DNA of 64,000 nt from the NCBI GenBank assembly GCA_965238045.1, contig CBDEGU010000012.1, positions 1,674,001 to 1,738,000 of the forward strand, given 5' to 3'. The stretch is from CBDEGU01 sp965238045. Its GTDB lineage: Bacteria; Acidobacteriota; Terriglobia; Bryobacterales; UBA6623. The notes under the pieces are model-generated. The model searched no databases. It saw only the letters and a list, made by a program, of their open reading frames with translations, and was not told the origin of the DNA. Of this stretch, positions 9,437 to 18,415 are shown piece by piece. The number at the start of each line of letters is the position of its first letter. Positions within the stretch are counted from its first letter, which is position 1. Made by a program: the position numbers and the translations under genes.

Positions 9437-10567
9437 ATGCAAACAGGCAAAGGTGCGGCCTCTCCTTCCGAACACACGGTCATTGAAGACGATCAGACCG
9501 GGGCTAGAATTCACCAGCTTACCAGCCATCGCTCAATCAACCACCCGGCCTATTTCCTGACGAGCTCGTTTACGCCCGATCAGAAGACAATCATCTTCAC
9601 GTCCTACCGCACAGGCGCCGCCCAATTGTTCGAGGCCGGCTTTCCCGATGGCCCGATACGCCAGTTGACTGACGACTCCGCGATCCACCCGTTTTCACCG
9701 GCGATTGCCTCAGACGGCGACACCGTCTTCTTTGTTCGCGGCGGGCAGGTCTGGGAGCTCGACCGCTCCACGCTAGACGAGCGACTGGTCGCCGATTCGG
9801 GCGGTCAACTCGGCGAGTGTTCGCTCAGCGCGGACGGGGAATGGTTCGTCGCCGCCTGCAAGAAGGACGGCGAGAGCGGCATCTTCACCGGCCGAACCGC
9901 TGGCGGAGATCCGCGCTTTCTGCCCTTCGAACGAACCGTGATTCACCCACAGTTTTCCCCCGTCGATCCTGAATGGATTGAGTTCGCGGGCGATCCGGCC
10001 CCGAGGATGTTTCGCATACGCCGCGATGGTACAGGGTTGGAATGCCTCTACCATCACGACAACAATGAGTTCCTCGTCCATGAGACGTTTCTTGGGGAAA
10101 CGGCGGATCTGATCTTCACCGTCTGGCCCAGGGCTCTCAAGCGCATGGACTGGAACACTCGCGAGATCACAACCATCGCCGAGTTCAATGCCTGGCACAT
10201 TACGCCCAACCGGGCCGGTACGAAAGTCCTCTGCGACACGAATCATCCCGACATCGGGTTGCGCCTGATTGACGTCGCAAGCGGGGAGCACAGGCTGATC
10301 TGCATGCCGAAAAGCTCGAATGGCGGAAGCCAGTGGCGAACGTCCCGTTACGCGGTCGCCGAAGACTGGGCCGCGGCGCGGGCGGAATCAGAAAAAGACA
10401 AGGCGCTCAGCTGGATGGAAATGACGGTCGATACTGTCTATGGCCCGCAGTGGTCTCACCCACACCCGTCGTTTTCTCCCGATGAGACGATGGTTGCGTT
10501 TGCCAGCGACCGGTCGGGTCATACGCAGGTCTATGTTGCCGAACTCCCCGAAAGTTTGCGCGCTTAG
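9437..10567 (+). CDS. Oligogalacturonate lyase (PL22 beta-propeller)
   Basis: Cytoplasmic enzyme that splits unsaturated di- and oligogalacturonates from pectin by beta-elimination. About 376 residues, close to the family's 380-390. Repeated TolB-like blades are visible (SSFTPDQKTIIFTS, FSPAIASDGDTVFF, SFSPDETMVAFASDRSG). The C-terminal QWSHPHPSF gives the Q-x-x-H-x-H pattern that binds Mn in characterised PL22 enzymes, and CDTNHPDIG supplies a plausible further His. The start ATG 9437 is inferred from length; no strong ribosome site is seen. No other pectin gene is adjacent. Confidence 0.85.
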   Translation: MQTGKGAASPSEHTVIEDDQTGARIHQLTSHRSINHPAYFLTSSFTPDQKTIIFTSYRTGAAQLFEAGFPDGPIRQLTDDSAIHPFSPAIASDGDTVFFVRGGQVWELDRSTLDERLVADSGGQLGECSLSADGEWFVAACKKDGESGIFTGRTAGGDPRFLPFERTVIHPQFSPVDPEWIEFAGDPAPRMFRIRRDGTGLECLYHHDNNEFLVHETFLGETADLIFTVWPRALKRMDWNTREITTIAEFNAWHITPNRAGTKVLCDTNHPDIGLRLIDVASGEHRLICMPKSSNGGSQWRTSRYAVAEDWAAARAESEKDKALSWMEMTVDTVYGPQWSHPHPSFSPDETMVAFASDRSGHTQVYVAELPESLRA

Positions 10568-10594
10568 CAGCCGGTAATTTCCCGATTCTGCCCC

Positions 10595-10600
10595 TATAAT
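10595..10600 (+). promoter_or_regulatory. Candidate -10 box for metW
   Basis: A perfect TATAAT lies 13 bases before the metW ATG. No good -35 match sits 16-18 bases upstream. If real, the leader would be only a few bases long. Confidence 0.35.
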
Positions 10601-10612
10601 GAGCAAATACTT

Positions 10613-11239
10613 ATGGCCACGGTCGAAGCCAGCCTGAGTTCCGTCGTCCCGCAAGTGCTCGGGCGCAAGGACTACGCCATCATAGGCGAGATGGTCGAGG
10701 AGGGCGCCAGCGTGCTGGACCTCGGCTGCGGCGAAGGCGAACTGCTGGAATGGCTCGTCGAGCGCCGCGACGTGAAAGCGCGGGGTGTTGAAATGTCACC
10801 GGAGAAAGTTTGTCAGTGCGTTGCGCGCGGACTTTCCGTCTATCAAGGAGACATCGACACGGGTTTGGCCGATTATCCAGACCAGTGTTTCGACTACATC
10901 ATCCTGAGTCAGACGCTCCAAGAAACCTACCGCCCGATGGACGTGCTGCGCGAGATGTCTCGTGTCGGCCGCCGCTTGATCGTCGCTTTCCCGAATTTCG
11001 GCCATTGGGCCGTTCGTCTGTCGTTGCTGTGCAGGGGCCGCGCCCCGAAGGCGCGCCATCTGCCCTATGAGTGGTTCGACACGCCGAATATTCACTTCGT
11101 AACGATCCTCGACTTCGAGGATGCCGCCCGGCACGAAGGGCTGACCGTGGAACGGGCATACTTTCTCAGCGGAGAGCGGCGCGTGCGCCTGTGGCGGTCC
11201 TTGTTCGCGGACGTGGCCGTCTATCAGCTTCGCAAGTAA
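10613..11239 (+). CDS. metW: Methionine biosynthesis protein MetW
   Basis: Class I SAM-dependent methyltransferase fold protein, 208 residues. MetW works with homoserine acyltransferase MetX in methionine synthesis in many bacteria. The SAM-binding loop VLDLGCGEGELLEWL, the following VEMSPEKV, and MetW-specific QTLQETYRPMDVLREMSRV, FPNFGHWAVRLSLL, LPYEWFDTPNIHFVTI are all present. It is usually directly downstream of metX; here the upstream gene is oligogalacturonate lyase and no metX is in the window. Confidence 0.93.
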   Translation: MATVEASLSSVVPQVLGRKDYAIIGEMVEEGASVLDLGCGEGELLEWLVERRDVKARGVEMSPEKVCQCVARGLSVYQGDIDTGLADYPDQCFDYIILSQTLQETYRPMDVLREMSRVGRRLIVAFPNFGHWAVRLSLLCRGRAPKARHLPYEWFDTPNIHFVTILDFEDAARHEGLTVERAYFLSGERRVRLWRSLFADVAVYQLRK

Positions 11240-11329
11240 CCCGTCCGGTCGCTTTCTGGCAGGCAAGGTCCTCCCCGCCGGCGCTCAAACCCATCCTGAC
11301 CAATCCTTACCTGCCGAGCACCGACCGAC

Positions 11330-11335
11330 TACAAT
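11330..11335 (+). promoter_or_regulatory. Candidate -10 box for the DUF362 gene
   Basis: TACAAT is preceded at 17 bases by TTACCT, a weak -35. The GTG start with an AGGAGG site follows about 40 bases downstream. Confidence 0.3.
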
Positions 11336-11375
11336 AGTACTCGCCCGTGCCTTTCGGGTTCGACAGGAGGACGAT

Positions 11376-12515
11376 GTGAGATTCGACCGCAGAGAATTTC
11401 TCGCTGCTTCCGTCGCCGCCGCGACCGCTGCCTGCGGCAAGACGATCGAGCAACGCCAGGCAGGCGGTAGTGCATCCGGCGCTCTGTCGTCCGGCATCCC
11501 CGGCCCCTATCCCGGCCGCGTTGTGGCCGTGCATCACCCGGACAGTATTCTATCGGGCGCCTATCAGCCCGAGCCCGTGCAACAGATGATCGAGCGCGGG
11601 CTCACCGAACTGACCCACGCGGGCAGTCTCGCCGAGAGTCTTGGCCAGTTTTTCGAACCAGGCGACGTCGTTGGCATTAAGGTCAACGGCGTGGGCCGGC
11701 CGCATGTGATCTCCGATGCCTCGGTCCTCAACACTCTGATTGGCGGGCTCAACCAGGCCGGCATCCCGAATCGCGACGTGGTCGTCTACGAGCGCACCAA
11801 GGCGTCGTTCACCGGGGCTGGTTTCGAGAAGTGGCTGCCCGACGGCGTGCGCTTCATGAATGCGACCGAGAAGTATCATGCGATCCAGCTCGACATGGAT
11901 GGGTACGACCGCGACGTCTACATGGAGATGCCGCTTGTCCACCCCGATTACAAGTCCGAATACAGTCTCGACGACCCGCATATCCGCCGCTCCTACGTCG
12001 CGAAATGGCTGACTCGGGAGGTCAACAAAGTCATCAATATCTGCGTTCTGAAGCACCACCAGTCCGCCGGAGTGACGCTAGCGCTCAAGAACATGTCGCA
12101 CGGCTTCGTCAACAACGTAAACCGTAGTCACGCCTCGACGACGGCGAATGCTTGCGGAATTTTCATCCCCGCGGTGGTCGATCTGCCGATCATTCGAGAG
12201 AAGGTCGTGCTGCACGTGCTCGACGGGGTGAAAGCCGCCTATCACGGGGGCCCCGGAGGCAAAGTCGGCAAGTACACCTGGGAGCACAAGACCATGTACT
12301 TCGCCACCGACCCGGTTGCGCTCGACAAGACTGGCTGGCGGGTGATCGACGCCAAGCGGGCGGAAGTTGGCGTGCCCTCGATCGCGCTCCTCAAGCCGGA
12401 TGAAGATAGCAACTGGCTCAACTGTCAGGTCGAACACATCGAACTGGCCGGCAATATGGGTCTGGGCGTCTACGACGACGAGAAGATCCGCCTCAAGCGC
12501 ATCAACCTGACCTAG
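11376..12515 (+). CDS. DUF362 protein with Tat-like signal
   Basis: A 379-residue exported protein. The N-terminus MRFDRREFLAASVAAATAAC has a twin-arginine-like leader (RREFLAA) ending at a lipobox-like Cys. The body matches DUF362 (VVAVHHPDSI, GDVVGIKVNGVGR, INICVLKHHQSAGVTLALKN, NMGLGVYDDEKI). DUF362 proteins are often linked to iron-sulfur or metal chemistry but have no settled function. The GTG start at 11376 has AGGAGG upstream. A very similar leader begins again at 12583, so a tandem paralogue once followed. Confidence 0.85.
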   Translation: MRFDRREFLAASVAAATAACGKTIEQRQAGGSASGALSSGIPGPYPGRVVAVHHPDSILSGAYQPEPVQQMIERGLTELTHAGSLAESLGQFFEPGDVVGIKVNGVGRPHVISDASVLNTLIGGLNQAGIPNRDVVVYERTKASFTGAGFEKWLPDGVRFMNATEKYHAIQLDMDGYDRDVYMEMPLVHPDYKSEYSLDDPHIRRSYVAKWLTREVNKVINICVLKHHQSAGVTLALKNMSHGFVNNVNRSHASTTANACGIFIPAVVDLPIIREKVVLHVLDGVKAAYHGGPGGKVGKYTWEHKTMYFATDPVALDKTGWRVIDAKRAEVGVPSIALLKPDEDSNWLNCQVEHIELAGNMGLGVYDDEKIRLKRINLT

Positions 12516-12582
12516 CCCGGCGCCATTGCGTCCGCGAGGCCGCGCGGAAAAGAAATGCAGTTCCCGGCCGCTGGAGACCATC

Positions 12583-12633
12583 ATGCAATTTGATCGCCGT
12601 GAAATTCTCGCCGCCTCGGTTGCCGCCGCCGCC
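12583..12633 (+). pseudogene. First 17 codons of a second DUF362-type gene, cut by IS1182
   Basis: ATG 12583 has GGAG upstream and encodes MQFDRREILAASVAAAA, nearly the leader of the preceding DUF362 protein. The IS1182 terminal repeat begins at 12634. In-frame reading continues into the IS and stops at 12670-12672. The rest of the gene is absent on the far side of the IS. Confidence 0.85.
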
Positions 12634-14214
12634 CTAGGAGCCTGTCCGAGTATTGGTCATTTTCTTCTTTGAGAAAAAACACAAGTGGGCGATAATGGTT
12701 TATGGGAAAAACTTACCGCCCCTACCTTCCCGAGCAAGAACTGCTGCTGCCTCCTAGTTTGCGCGATTGGCTGCCGGAAAGCCACCTCGTCTACTTCGTC
12801 AGCGACGTGGTCGATCAACTGGATTTGTCGGCGATCGAGAAGGTCTATGAAAAGGAGTGGCGCGGCCAGCCGCCTTACCATCCGCGGCTGATGGTGAAGC
12901 TGCTGCTCTACGGCTACTGCCTGGGGGTGCGTTCCTCGCGCAAGATCGCCGAGCGTCTGGTCGAGGACGTGCCTTTTCGGGTGTTGGCGGCCGGCAATCA
13001 GCCCGACTTCCGCACGATTTCCGACTTTCGCAAGATCCACCTGGAAGCGCTGCACCAGCTGTTCGAGCAGGTGTTGCGGCTGGCGCTGGAAGCCGGGGCG
13101 ATGAAGCTGGGTCGGGTGGCGCTGGACGGCACGAAGATGAAAGCCAACGCCTCCAAGCACAAGGCCATGAGTTGGGGGCGGATGAAGCAAACCGAGCAGC
13201 AGATTGCCGCCGAGGTCCAACAGATGCTGACCGAAGCGGAGAGGGCCGATGCCGCCGAGGACGCCCGCTACGGGCCTGAGCAGACGGGCCAGGAGCTGCC
13301 CGAGGAGTTGCAGCGCCGCCAGACGCGGCTGGAAAAGATTCGGCAAGCCCAGAGAGCCCTAAAACAAAGGGCGCGCGACAAAGCGGCCGCCCAAGACCAC
13401 TCAGCCGACGACGTCCGCAAAGCGAAGCCGCGCGACAAGGATCAGTACAACTTCAGCGATCCGGAATCGCGCATCATGAAAGGCGGCGACGGGTTCTTGC
13501 AGGCCTATAACGCGCAGGCGGCGGTGGAGGGGGTCTGTCAGTTGATCGTGGGGCAGACGGTGACGCAGGCGGCGAACGACAAACAACAACTGCAGCCGCT
13601 GCTCGAAGCGGTCGAGCAGCAGGCGGGGCAGCGGCCACAACAAGTGTTGGCCGACAGCGGCTATTGTTCGGAGCAGAATCTGCAATCTTTGGAATCGGCC
13701 GCCGCGCCGGAGAACAAGATTGAGGCTTACATCGCCACGAAGAAAGACAAGCACGGGGAGCGGCCACCGCCAGCGAAGCGCGGACCCTTGCGGCGGGGAG
13801 CAACGCGGCTGGAGCGGATGAAACGCAAATTGCAGACGCGGGCTGGAGCGAAGGTTTACGCCCAACGCAAGGGGATCGTCGAGCCGGTGTTTGGTCAGAT
13901 CAAACAGGGGCGCGGGATGCGAGGGTTTCTCTTGCGCGGGTTGGAGAAGGTGCGCGGCGAATGGGCGTTGATTTGCCTGACGCACAACATATTGAAGATG
14001 CACACCCTCTGCCATGGATAGCAAGAAGGAAATGCGGTTCGAAGAGTTCGCGGAGGCTTCTGCGGGGCGCGAGAAACTGCTGCCAGGCGGTGTTTGTCCA
14101 TCCCGCCCGACTTCGACCGCCCGAGCCCTGCCTTTGCCGAACGAGTAAATCTCCCGCCGGAAATTCAACCCAGCACCAAAACCGTGCCAAGCTGATACTC
14201 GGACGGACTCCTAG
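12634..14214 (+). mobile_element. IS1182-family insertion sequence
   Basis: A single transposase lies between imperfect inverted repeats. The left tip reads CTAGGAGCCTGTCCGAGTAT and the right tip, reverse-complemented, CTAGGAGTCCGTCCGAGTAT (18 of 20 match). Both ends carry CTAG, which could be the repeat tip or a 4-bp target duplication (element then 12,638-14,210). The sequences flanking the two ends belong to different genes, so a deletion or recombination accompanied or followed insertion. Confidence 0.9.
12702..14021 (+). CDS. IS1182-family transposase
   Basis: DDE transposase of 439 residues, full length for the family. The N-terminal DUF772-type domain is clear (about 15-110; SHLVYFVSDVVDQLDL, PRLMVKLLLYGYCLGVRSSRKI). 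The catalytic region includes VALDGTKMKANASKH and, late, the block ending VEPVFGQIKQGRGMRGFLLRG. A charged helical linker lies between (about 150-245). No frameshift or stop is visible, so it may be active. Confidence 0.95.
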   Translation: MGKTYRPYLPEQELLLPPSLRDWLPESHLVYFVSDVVDQLDLSAIEKVYEKEWRGQPPYHPRLMVKLLLYGYCLGVRSSRKIAERLVEDVPFRVLAAGNQPDFRTISDFRKIHLEALHQLFEQVLRLALEAGAMKLGRVALDGTKMKANASKHKAMSWGRMKQTEQQIAAEVQQMLTEAERADAAEDARYGPEQTGQELPEELQRRQTRLEKIRQAQRALKQRARDKAAAQDHSADDVRKAKPRDKDQYNFSDPESRIMKGGDGFLQAYNAQAAVEGVCQLIVGQTVTQAANDKQQLQPLLEAVEQQAGQRPQQVLADSGYCSEQNLQSLESAAAPENKIEAYIATKKDKHGERPPPAKRGPLRRGATRLERMKRKLQTRAGAKVYAQRKGIVEPVFGQIKQGRGMRGFLLRGLEKVRGEWALICLTHNILKMHTLCHG

Positions 14215-14216
14215 CT

Positions 14217-15125
14217 GGCTGGTTCGGTTACCGGCAATTTCTCAAGTCGGCACGGGGAGTTGTCGAGACGGTTGAGGAGTCGTCTTACGCGACGGATGCT
14301 GAGGGCCGGGCGAGAGAGCCGCTCGCGGACCGTCTGCTGAGCCAGTGGACTGGCGTGTTTCCGGATCCGCTCGCGGCGATGATCGAAAAGGAAATCAAGT
14401 ACCTCTGGCGCAGTCCCCGCTTTCGGCTGCCCTTTTTCATGGGTTTTACCTTTGGCGTCTTCGCCTGGCTGCCGATCATGAGCCAATGGTCGAGGCCCGG
14501 AACCATGGAGTGGATGCGCCAAAGTTCGCCGGCGCTGATCAGCTTGTACGCCTTCTTGCTGCTCGGCCCGGTCATGTTCTTGAACCGGTTTGGTTTCGAC
14601 CGCGCCGCGGTGAAGTGCTACTTCTGGCTGCCCCTGGGGTTGAAACCTCTGCTGATGGCGAAGAATCTGGCGAGCGCTTTCTTTGGGGCCGTCGAGGTGT
14701 TGCTGGTGATCGCGATGTGCGCGGTGTTCGGGCTGGTGACGGAAGCTTTCCAGGTCGTCGAAGCTGTCATGGTGGGCGCGATCGCGCTGCTCTACCTCTC
14801 GGCGATCGGAAATCACATGTCGGTTCGCTTCCCGATACCGAGCGATCCGGAGCGGATTTCGCGCGCCGGCACTGGCCATGGCGCCCGGGCGTTTGTTCAG
14901 TTCCTGCTATTTCCGATTTCCTTGTCGCCGATCCTCGCGGCCTTCCTGGCGCGCTATTTCCTCCAAAGCGAGACGGCATACTTCGCGATGTTGGCGGCCT
15001 CCACCATCGCTGGCGTCGCCATCTACTTCGGGTCGCTGGGCGCCTCGGCCCGCTTCGGCCACAGAAATCGCGAACACATGGTGATGTGCTTGTCGCAAAC
15101 CGAGGGTCCGATCGCCATCGAGTAG
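14217..15125 (+). pseudogene. 5'-truncated membrane permease (ABC-2-like)
   Basis: The frame is open from the IS end and encodes about 300 residues without a natural start. It begins GWFGYRQFLKSARGVV and contains KEIKYLWRSPRFRLP, then at least five hydrophobic segments (about FFMGFTFGVFAWL, LISLYAFLLLGPVMFL, VLLVIAMCAVFGLV, FLLFPISLSPILAAFLA, FAMLAASTIAGVAIYFG). This resembles the C-terminal half of ABC-2-type permeases. The N-terminal half is missing, replaced by the IS1182 element. A GTG at 14355 could still give a shorter product. Confidence 0.75.
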
Positions 15126-15155
15126 GGGGCGGGCGGCTGACTATGGCCCGGCTGG

Positions 15156-16526
15156 CTATGGCATACCCGCGCCCGCCGTCCGCCGGACCAGATCGTCCAC
15201 CTTGTCGGCAATGGTCTCTTCGACCGCCGAGCGGAACGGCCCGGGCAGTGACGTAAACAGCATCGCGTCGCCGCCCTCGTAGCCTCCTTCCCGCAGCACG
15301 CGCAGACTGGGAACGTAGCCGAAGACATCGTTGTTGTAGGACGATACCCAGGTGTCGTTCCAGCCGTAGGCGCCCTTGAATCGCAGCGAATAATCCACGA
15401 CGACTTCGCCGGCCAGCGCGATGAAGGTGAGGCTGTCGCCGAACTGCCATACCTGCACCGGATAGGGGAAGTGTGTCATCAGCTTGCCTTCGTCCTCGAG
15501 GATCTTGAGCATCCGGCCGGCGTGCTCGCGCTTGCGGCGGTTCGCGTCCGAGAGCCGCTTGTCGAGTTCGGCCTTAGTCGGGGTGTTGAACGGCAGGTCG
15601 ACCTTTTCGTAAGCGGCCCGCAGCGGACCCGCGAGGTCTTTCATTTTCTTGGCGAGCACCTCGGCGACCGCCGTCGCGAGGGTGTCACCATAACGCCGCG
15701 CCAGAACCTCGGTGCGCCGCGGCAGCGGATTCTGGTCGGCGCCGCAGCCGTTGACAAATAAGGCCACCGCGCCGGGATGGAGTTTCTCTACGGCGCTCTG
15801 CGCGAATCCTGGCCAGTCGCCGTTGATCTTGTAGTTGCTCAGCACGGTGGCGTGGCAGGCATAGCCGAAAGCGACCGCGATCAAATCGCCGCCCGGTTTG
15901 CGAACCGCCAGCACCGGCACGTCGTGATCGGTGGGGCCGGGATACTCGCGGTGCCGCACGCGCCGGCGATTCACCGCGAAGCCGGCCAGTCCCTGCTCAT
16001 AGGAGAGCGTCGCGGGCGAGAGGTTCGTGATCGCCTCGTCGATCACGGCGACGACCTGCGCGATGAGCTTCGGCTGATAGCGGTTAATCGCCTCAATATG
16101 CTCGCGGTCGAGCTTGTAGGAAGGGTAGCGCCTCACACGGGTAATCGGCCCGCTATGAGTGTGCGAGGCATTGAGCACCAGACGTTCCCGCGGCAAGCGG
16201 TATCTCTTGGCGGCCAGGGCGGCGATCTTGTCGCCCACAATGTCGCGGAAGCCTCCAAGGTCGGCCGTCACCAGAACCGATACCGTGCCGCTTTCGTCCT
16301 CGATCGCCAGGGCCTTGGCATGAATCGGGTGCAGGACGCCCTCGGAAGGTTTCGTCCGCGCCGCGTAACCAGCCATCCAGATGGACTCGGTGGGCGTGAT
16401 GTCGACGCGCGCGACCCCGGCCTTCCAGGAACCCGCCGCCTCAAGCGGGCCCGCGGCCAGCAGCCAGGCAACCCCGCACGCGATAAGCAAGAAACTCTTG
16501 CGGGTGTGTGAATCGGGAAGTAGCAT
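15156..16526 (-). CDS. Neutral/alkaline ceramidase-like hydrolase, secreted
   Basis: 456 residues with a signal peptide (LIACGVAWLLAAGPLEA). The body matches the neutral/alkaline non-lysosomal ceramidase family: VARVDITPTESIWMAGY, VTADLGGFRDIVGD, LNASHTHSGP (zinc His pair), FGYACHATVL and FVNGCGADQNPLPR. It is shorter than classical ceramidases (650-750), lacking most of the C-terminal immunoglobulin-like domain, as many soil-bacterial members do. The substrate may not be ceramide. AGGAGG stands before the ATG at 16526. Confidence 0.88.
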   Translation of the reverse strand: MLLPDSHTRKSFLLIACGVAWLLAAGPLEAAGSWKAGVARVDITPTESIWMAGYAARTKPSEGVLHPIHAKALAIEDESGTVSVLVTADLGGFRDIVGDKIAALAAKRYRLPRERLVLNASHTHSGPITRVRRYPSYKLDREHIEAINRYQPKLIAQVVAVIDEAITNLSPATLSYEQGLAGFAVNRRRVRHREYPGPTDHDVPVLAVRKPGGDLIAVAFGYACHATVLSNYKINGDWPGFAQSAVEKLHPGAVALFVNGCGADQNPLPRRTEVLARRYGDTLATAVAEVLAKKMKDLAGPLRAAYEKVDLPFNTPTKAELDKRLSDANRRKREHAGRMLKILEDEGKLMTHFPYPVQVWQFGDSLTFIALAGEVVVDYSLRFKGAYGWNDTWVSSYNNDVFGYVPSLRVLREGGYEGGDAMLFTSLPGPFRSAVEETIADKVDDLVRRTAGAGMP

Positions 16527-16690
16527 CGAATGCCTCCTGCACAGGTAGCGTGCCCGGGTTCGAACCGCTCAGAACCGAGTTCTATTAAAGCGCACTTGGC
16601 CCGGGGACAGGACATTTCGTCGAGGGCGGCACACATGAAGACGTGCACAGCTCCAGAGCGGCCCGATCTGGCCCTTATTGCCGGGCTACG

Positions 16691-18331
16691 CTATTGCAAG
16701 GTGATATTGTGGGCTTCCAGCAATTCGCCCGTCGCTTGGAGCAGCGTCAGGCGGCTGCGGCGATAGGAGATGGCCTGGGTGAGGACTTGCGCCTCGGCGT
16801 CCACCAGGTCGTTCTGCGCCTCGAGCACGAAGAAGGCTGTGTTGACGCCGAGATCGTACTTCTTCTGCTCGGCGTCGAGCCGCTTCTGGGCGAAGCCTTG
16901 GGCCACAGTCGCCTGCTGCACGGCGGCCTTGCTCAATTCGACGCCCGCGACGGCCTGCAGCACTTCCAGCCGGACGGCCTGTTCGTCGCCGCGCAGGATG
17001 TAAAGGTCGCGCTTTTTCTGAATGACCGCATCCGCGAGATCGGCGGCGGCGCTGCGGTTCCGCAGCGGCAACTGCAAGGTCAAGGTGGCGCCATAGCTCG
17101 GGAAATTGAACCCGAAGAGCTGGCTGAAGGCCTCGGGAAATCCCCCCGGCACGATCTCTCCGACCGACCCGCCCAAACCCGAGCGGTCGATGAAATTGCC
17201 GCCGATGCCGCTCGACGAATAGTTGGCGCTGAGGGCAAGATTGGGGCGCATGTCGTTATTCGAGCCCTTGATGCTGAGGTCACTGATCTCGATAGCCCGG
17301 CGGCTCTGCGCCAATTCCGGGCGGCGGGAGAGGGCCAGCAATACTGTTTCTTCCGCGTCGATCGTATCGGAATACGCCGCCGGCTGAATCGGCTCGGTCA
17401 GCACGATAGGAAGATTGCGAAAGTCGGGGTCAAGATCGGCTCCCATCCAGCGATGCACCGCGTCCTTGGCTTGCTCAAACCGGTACCGCTCCTGCGTTAC
17501 GCGGACTTGCGCGTTGGCGAAGTTCTGTTCCGGCTGATAGATGTCTAGAGGCGAGATCGCGCCCAACTCGAGCCGGCGTTTCTCTTGCTCCAAGAAGGCG
17601 CGCGATATTTCCAGATTGTTCTCCTGCACTCGAAGCTGCTCGCGAGCGTTGACCGCGTCCCAGTAGTCGTTTTCGGCCAGAAACAGCAATCCGATCACCC
17701 GCTCCCGCACCTGCTCGCGGGTAAACTCAAGCCGCGACTGGGCGATCAAGATTGGGATGCGCTGGATCGAGCGCCCGCGCCCGCGCAGAAGCTGCTGCCG
17801 CAGGGTGAACCGCAGAGACTGCCCGATGCTCGGATTGAAGCTCGCGAACTGGCTGTTGTCAGCCCGCCGCGACCCCGAATACGCGATCGTGTAGTTGGTT
17901 CCGGTATCTAAATTCTGGCTATAAGTCGTACCGCCGCTATGGACGAGCTGGGTTCGGACATCCGCGCCGGCGAGTTGATCCGCCGAGGGAGTTGTGGACC
18001 GGTTGACACCGAGGTTAACGCTCACGAAGGGGTCAAACGGGCTATAGGCGCGCTGGATACTGTTCTTCTGTTCAAGAATCGATAGCTTCTGCAGGTTAAT
18101 ATCGGGGCTGTTCGCCATCACCAGTTCGACGTAGGCGCGTAGCGGCAGTTCCAGCTGGCCGTCAAAGAGAACGTCCGCGAGCCGCGTGGCCTCTTCAATC
18201 TCCACCGCCAAGGGCGCCCGGCCCCATTGCTCGCGAAAATACGTTTTGGTCGGGAAGGTATGAAACTGAGCCGGCAGCGTGATGCAGGTGATCAACAGCA
18301 GCGTGGTGTATTTTTCCAGTATGGCTCTCAT
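16691..18331 (-). CDS. TolC-family outer-membrane efflux channel
   Basis: 546 residues. A signal-like N-terminus (LLLITCITLPAQ) is followed by two long TolC-type helical repeats: LRAYVELVMANSPDI near residue 60, then AENDYWDAVNAREQLRVQENNLEISRAFLEQEKRRLELGAIS and VELSKAAVQQATVAQGFAQKRLDAEQKKYDLGV, the typical coiled-hairpin segments. It would form the outer-membrane exit duct for the upstream pump components, and is the last gene of the leftward cluster, 84 bases after the permease. Confidence 0.92.
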   Translation of the reverse strand: MRAILEKYTTLLLITCITLPAQFHTFPTKTYFREQWGRAPLAVEIEEATRLADVLFDGQLELPLRAYVELVMANSPDINLQKLSILEQKNSIQRAYSPFDPFVSVNLGVNRSTTPSADQLAGADVRTQLVHSGGTTYSQNLDTGTNYTIAYSGSRRADNSQFASFNPSIGQSLRFTLRQQLLRGRGRSIQRIPILIAQSRLEFTREQVRERVIGLLFLAENDYWDAVNAREQLRVQENNLEISRAFLEQEKRRLELGAISPLDIYQPEQNFANAQVRVTQERYRFEQAKDAVHRWMGADLDPDFRNLPIVLTEPIQPAAYSDTIDAEETVLLALSRRPELAQSRRAIEISDLSIKGSNNDMRPNLALSANYSSSGIGGNFIDRSGLGGSVGEIVPGGFPEAFSQLFGFNFPSYGATLTLQLPLRNRSAAADLADAVIQKKRDLYILRGDEQAVRLEVLQAVAGVELSKAAVQQATVAQGFAQKRLDAEQKKYDLGVNTAFFVLEAQNDLVDAEAQVLTQAISYRRSRLTLLQATGELLEAHNITLQ

Positions 18332-18415
18332 TCTATTCTCGAAAAAGCAAACTGTATCCCGGAATCGCCGCGGAACGGTCCATGCCGAACGGGATGCGGG
18401 AGAGAAGAGGTCCGG

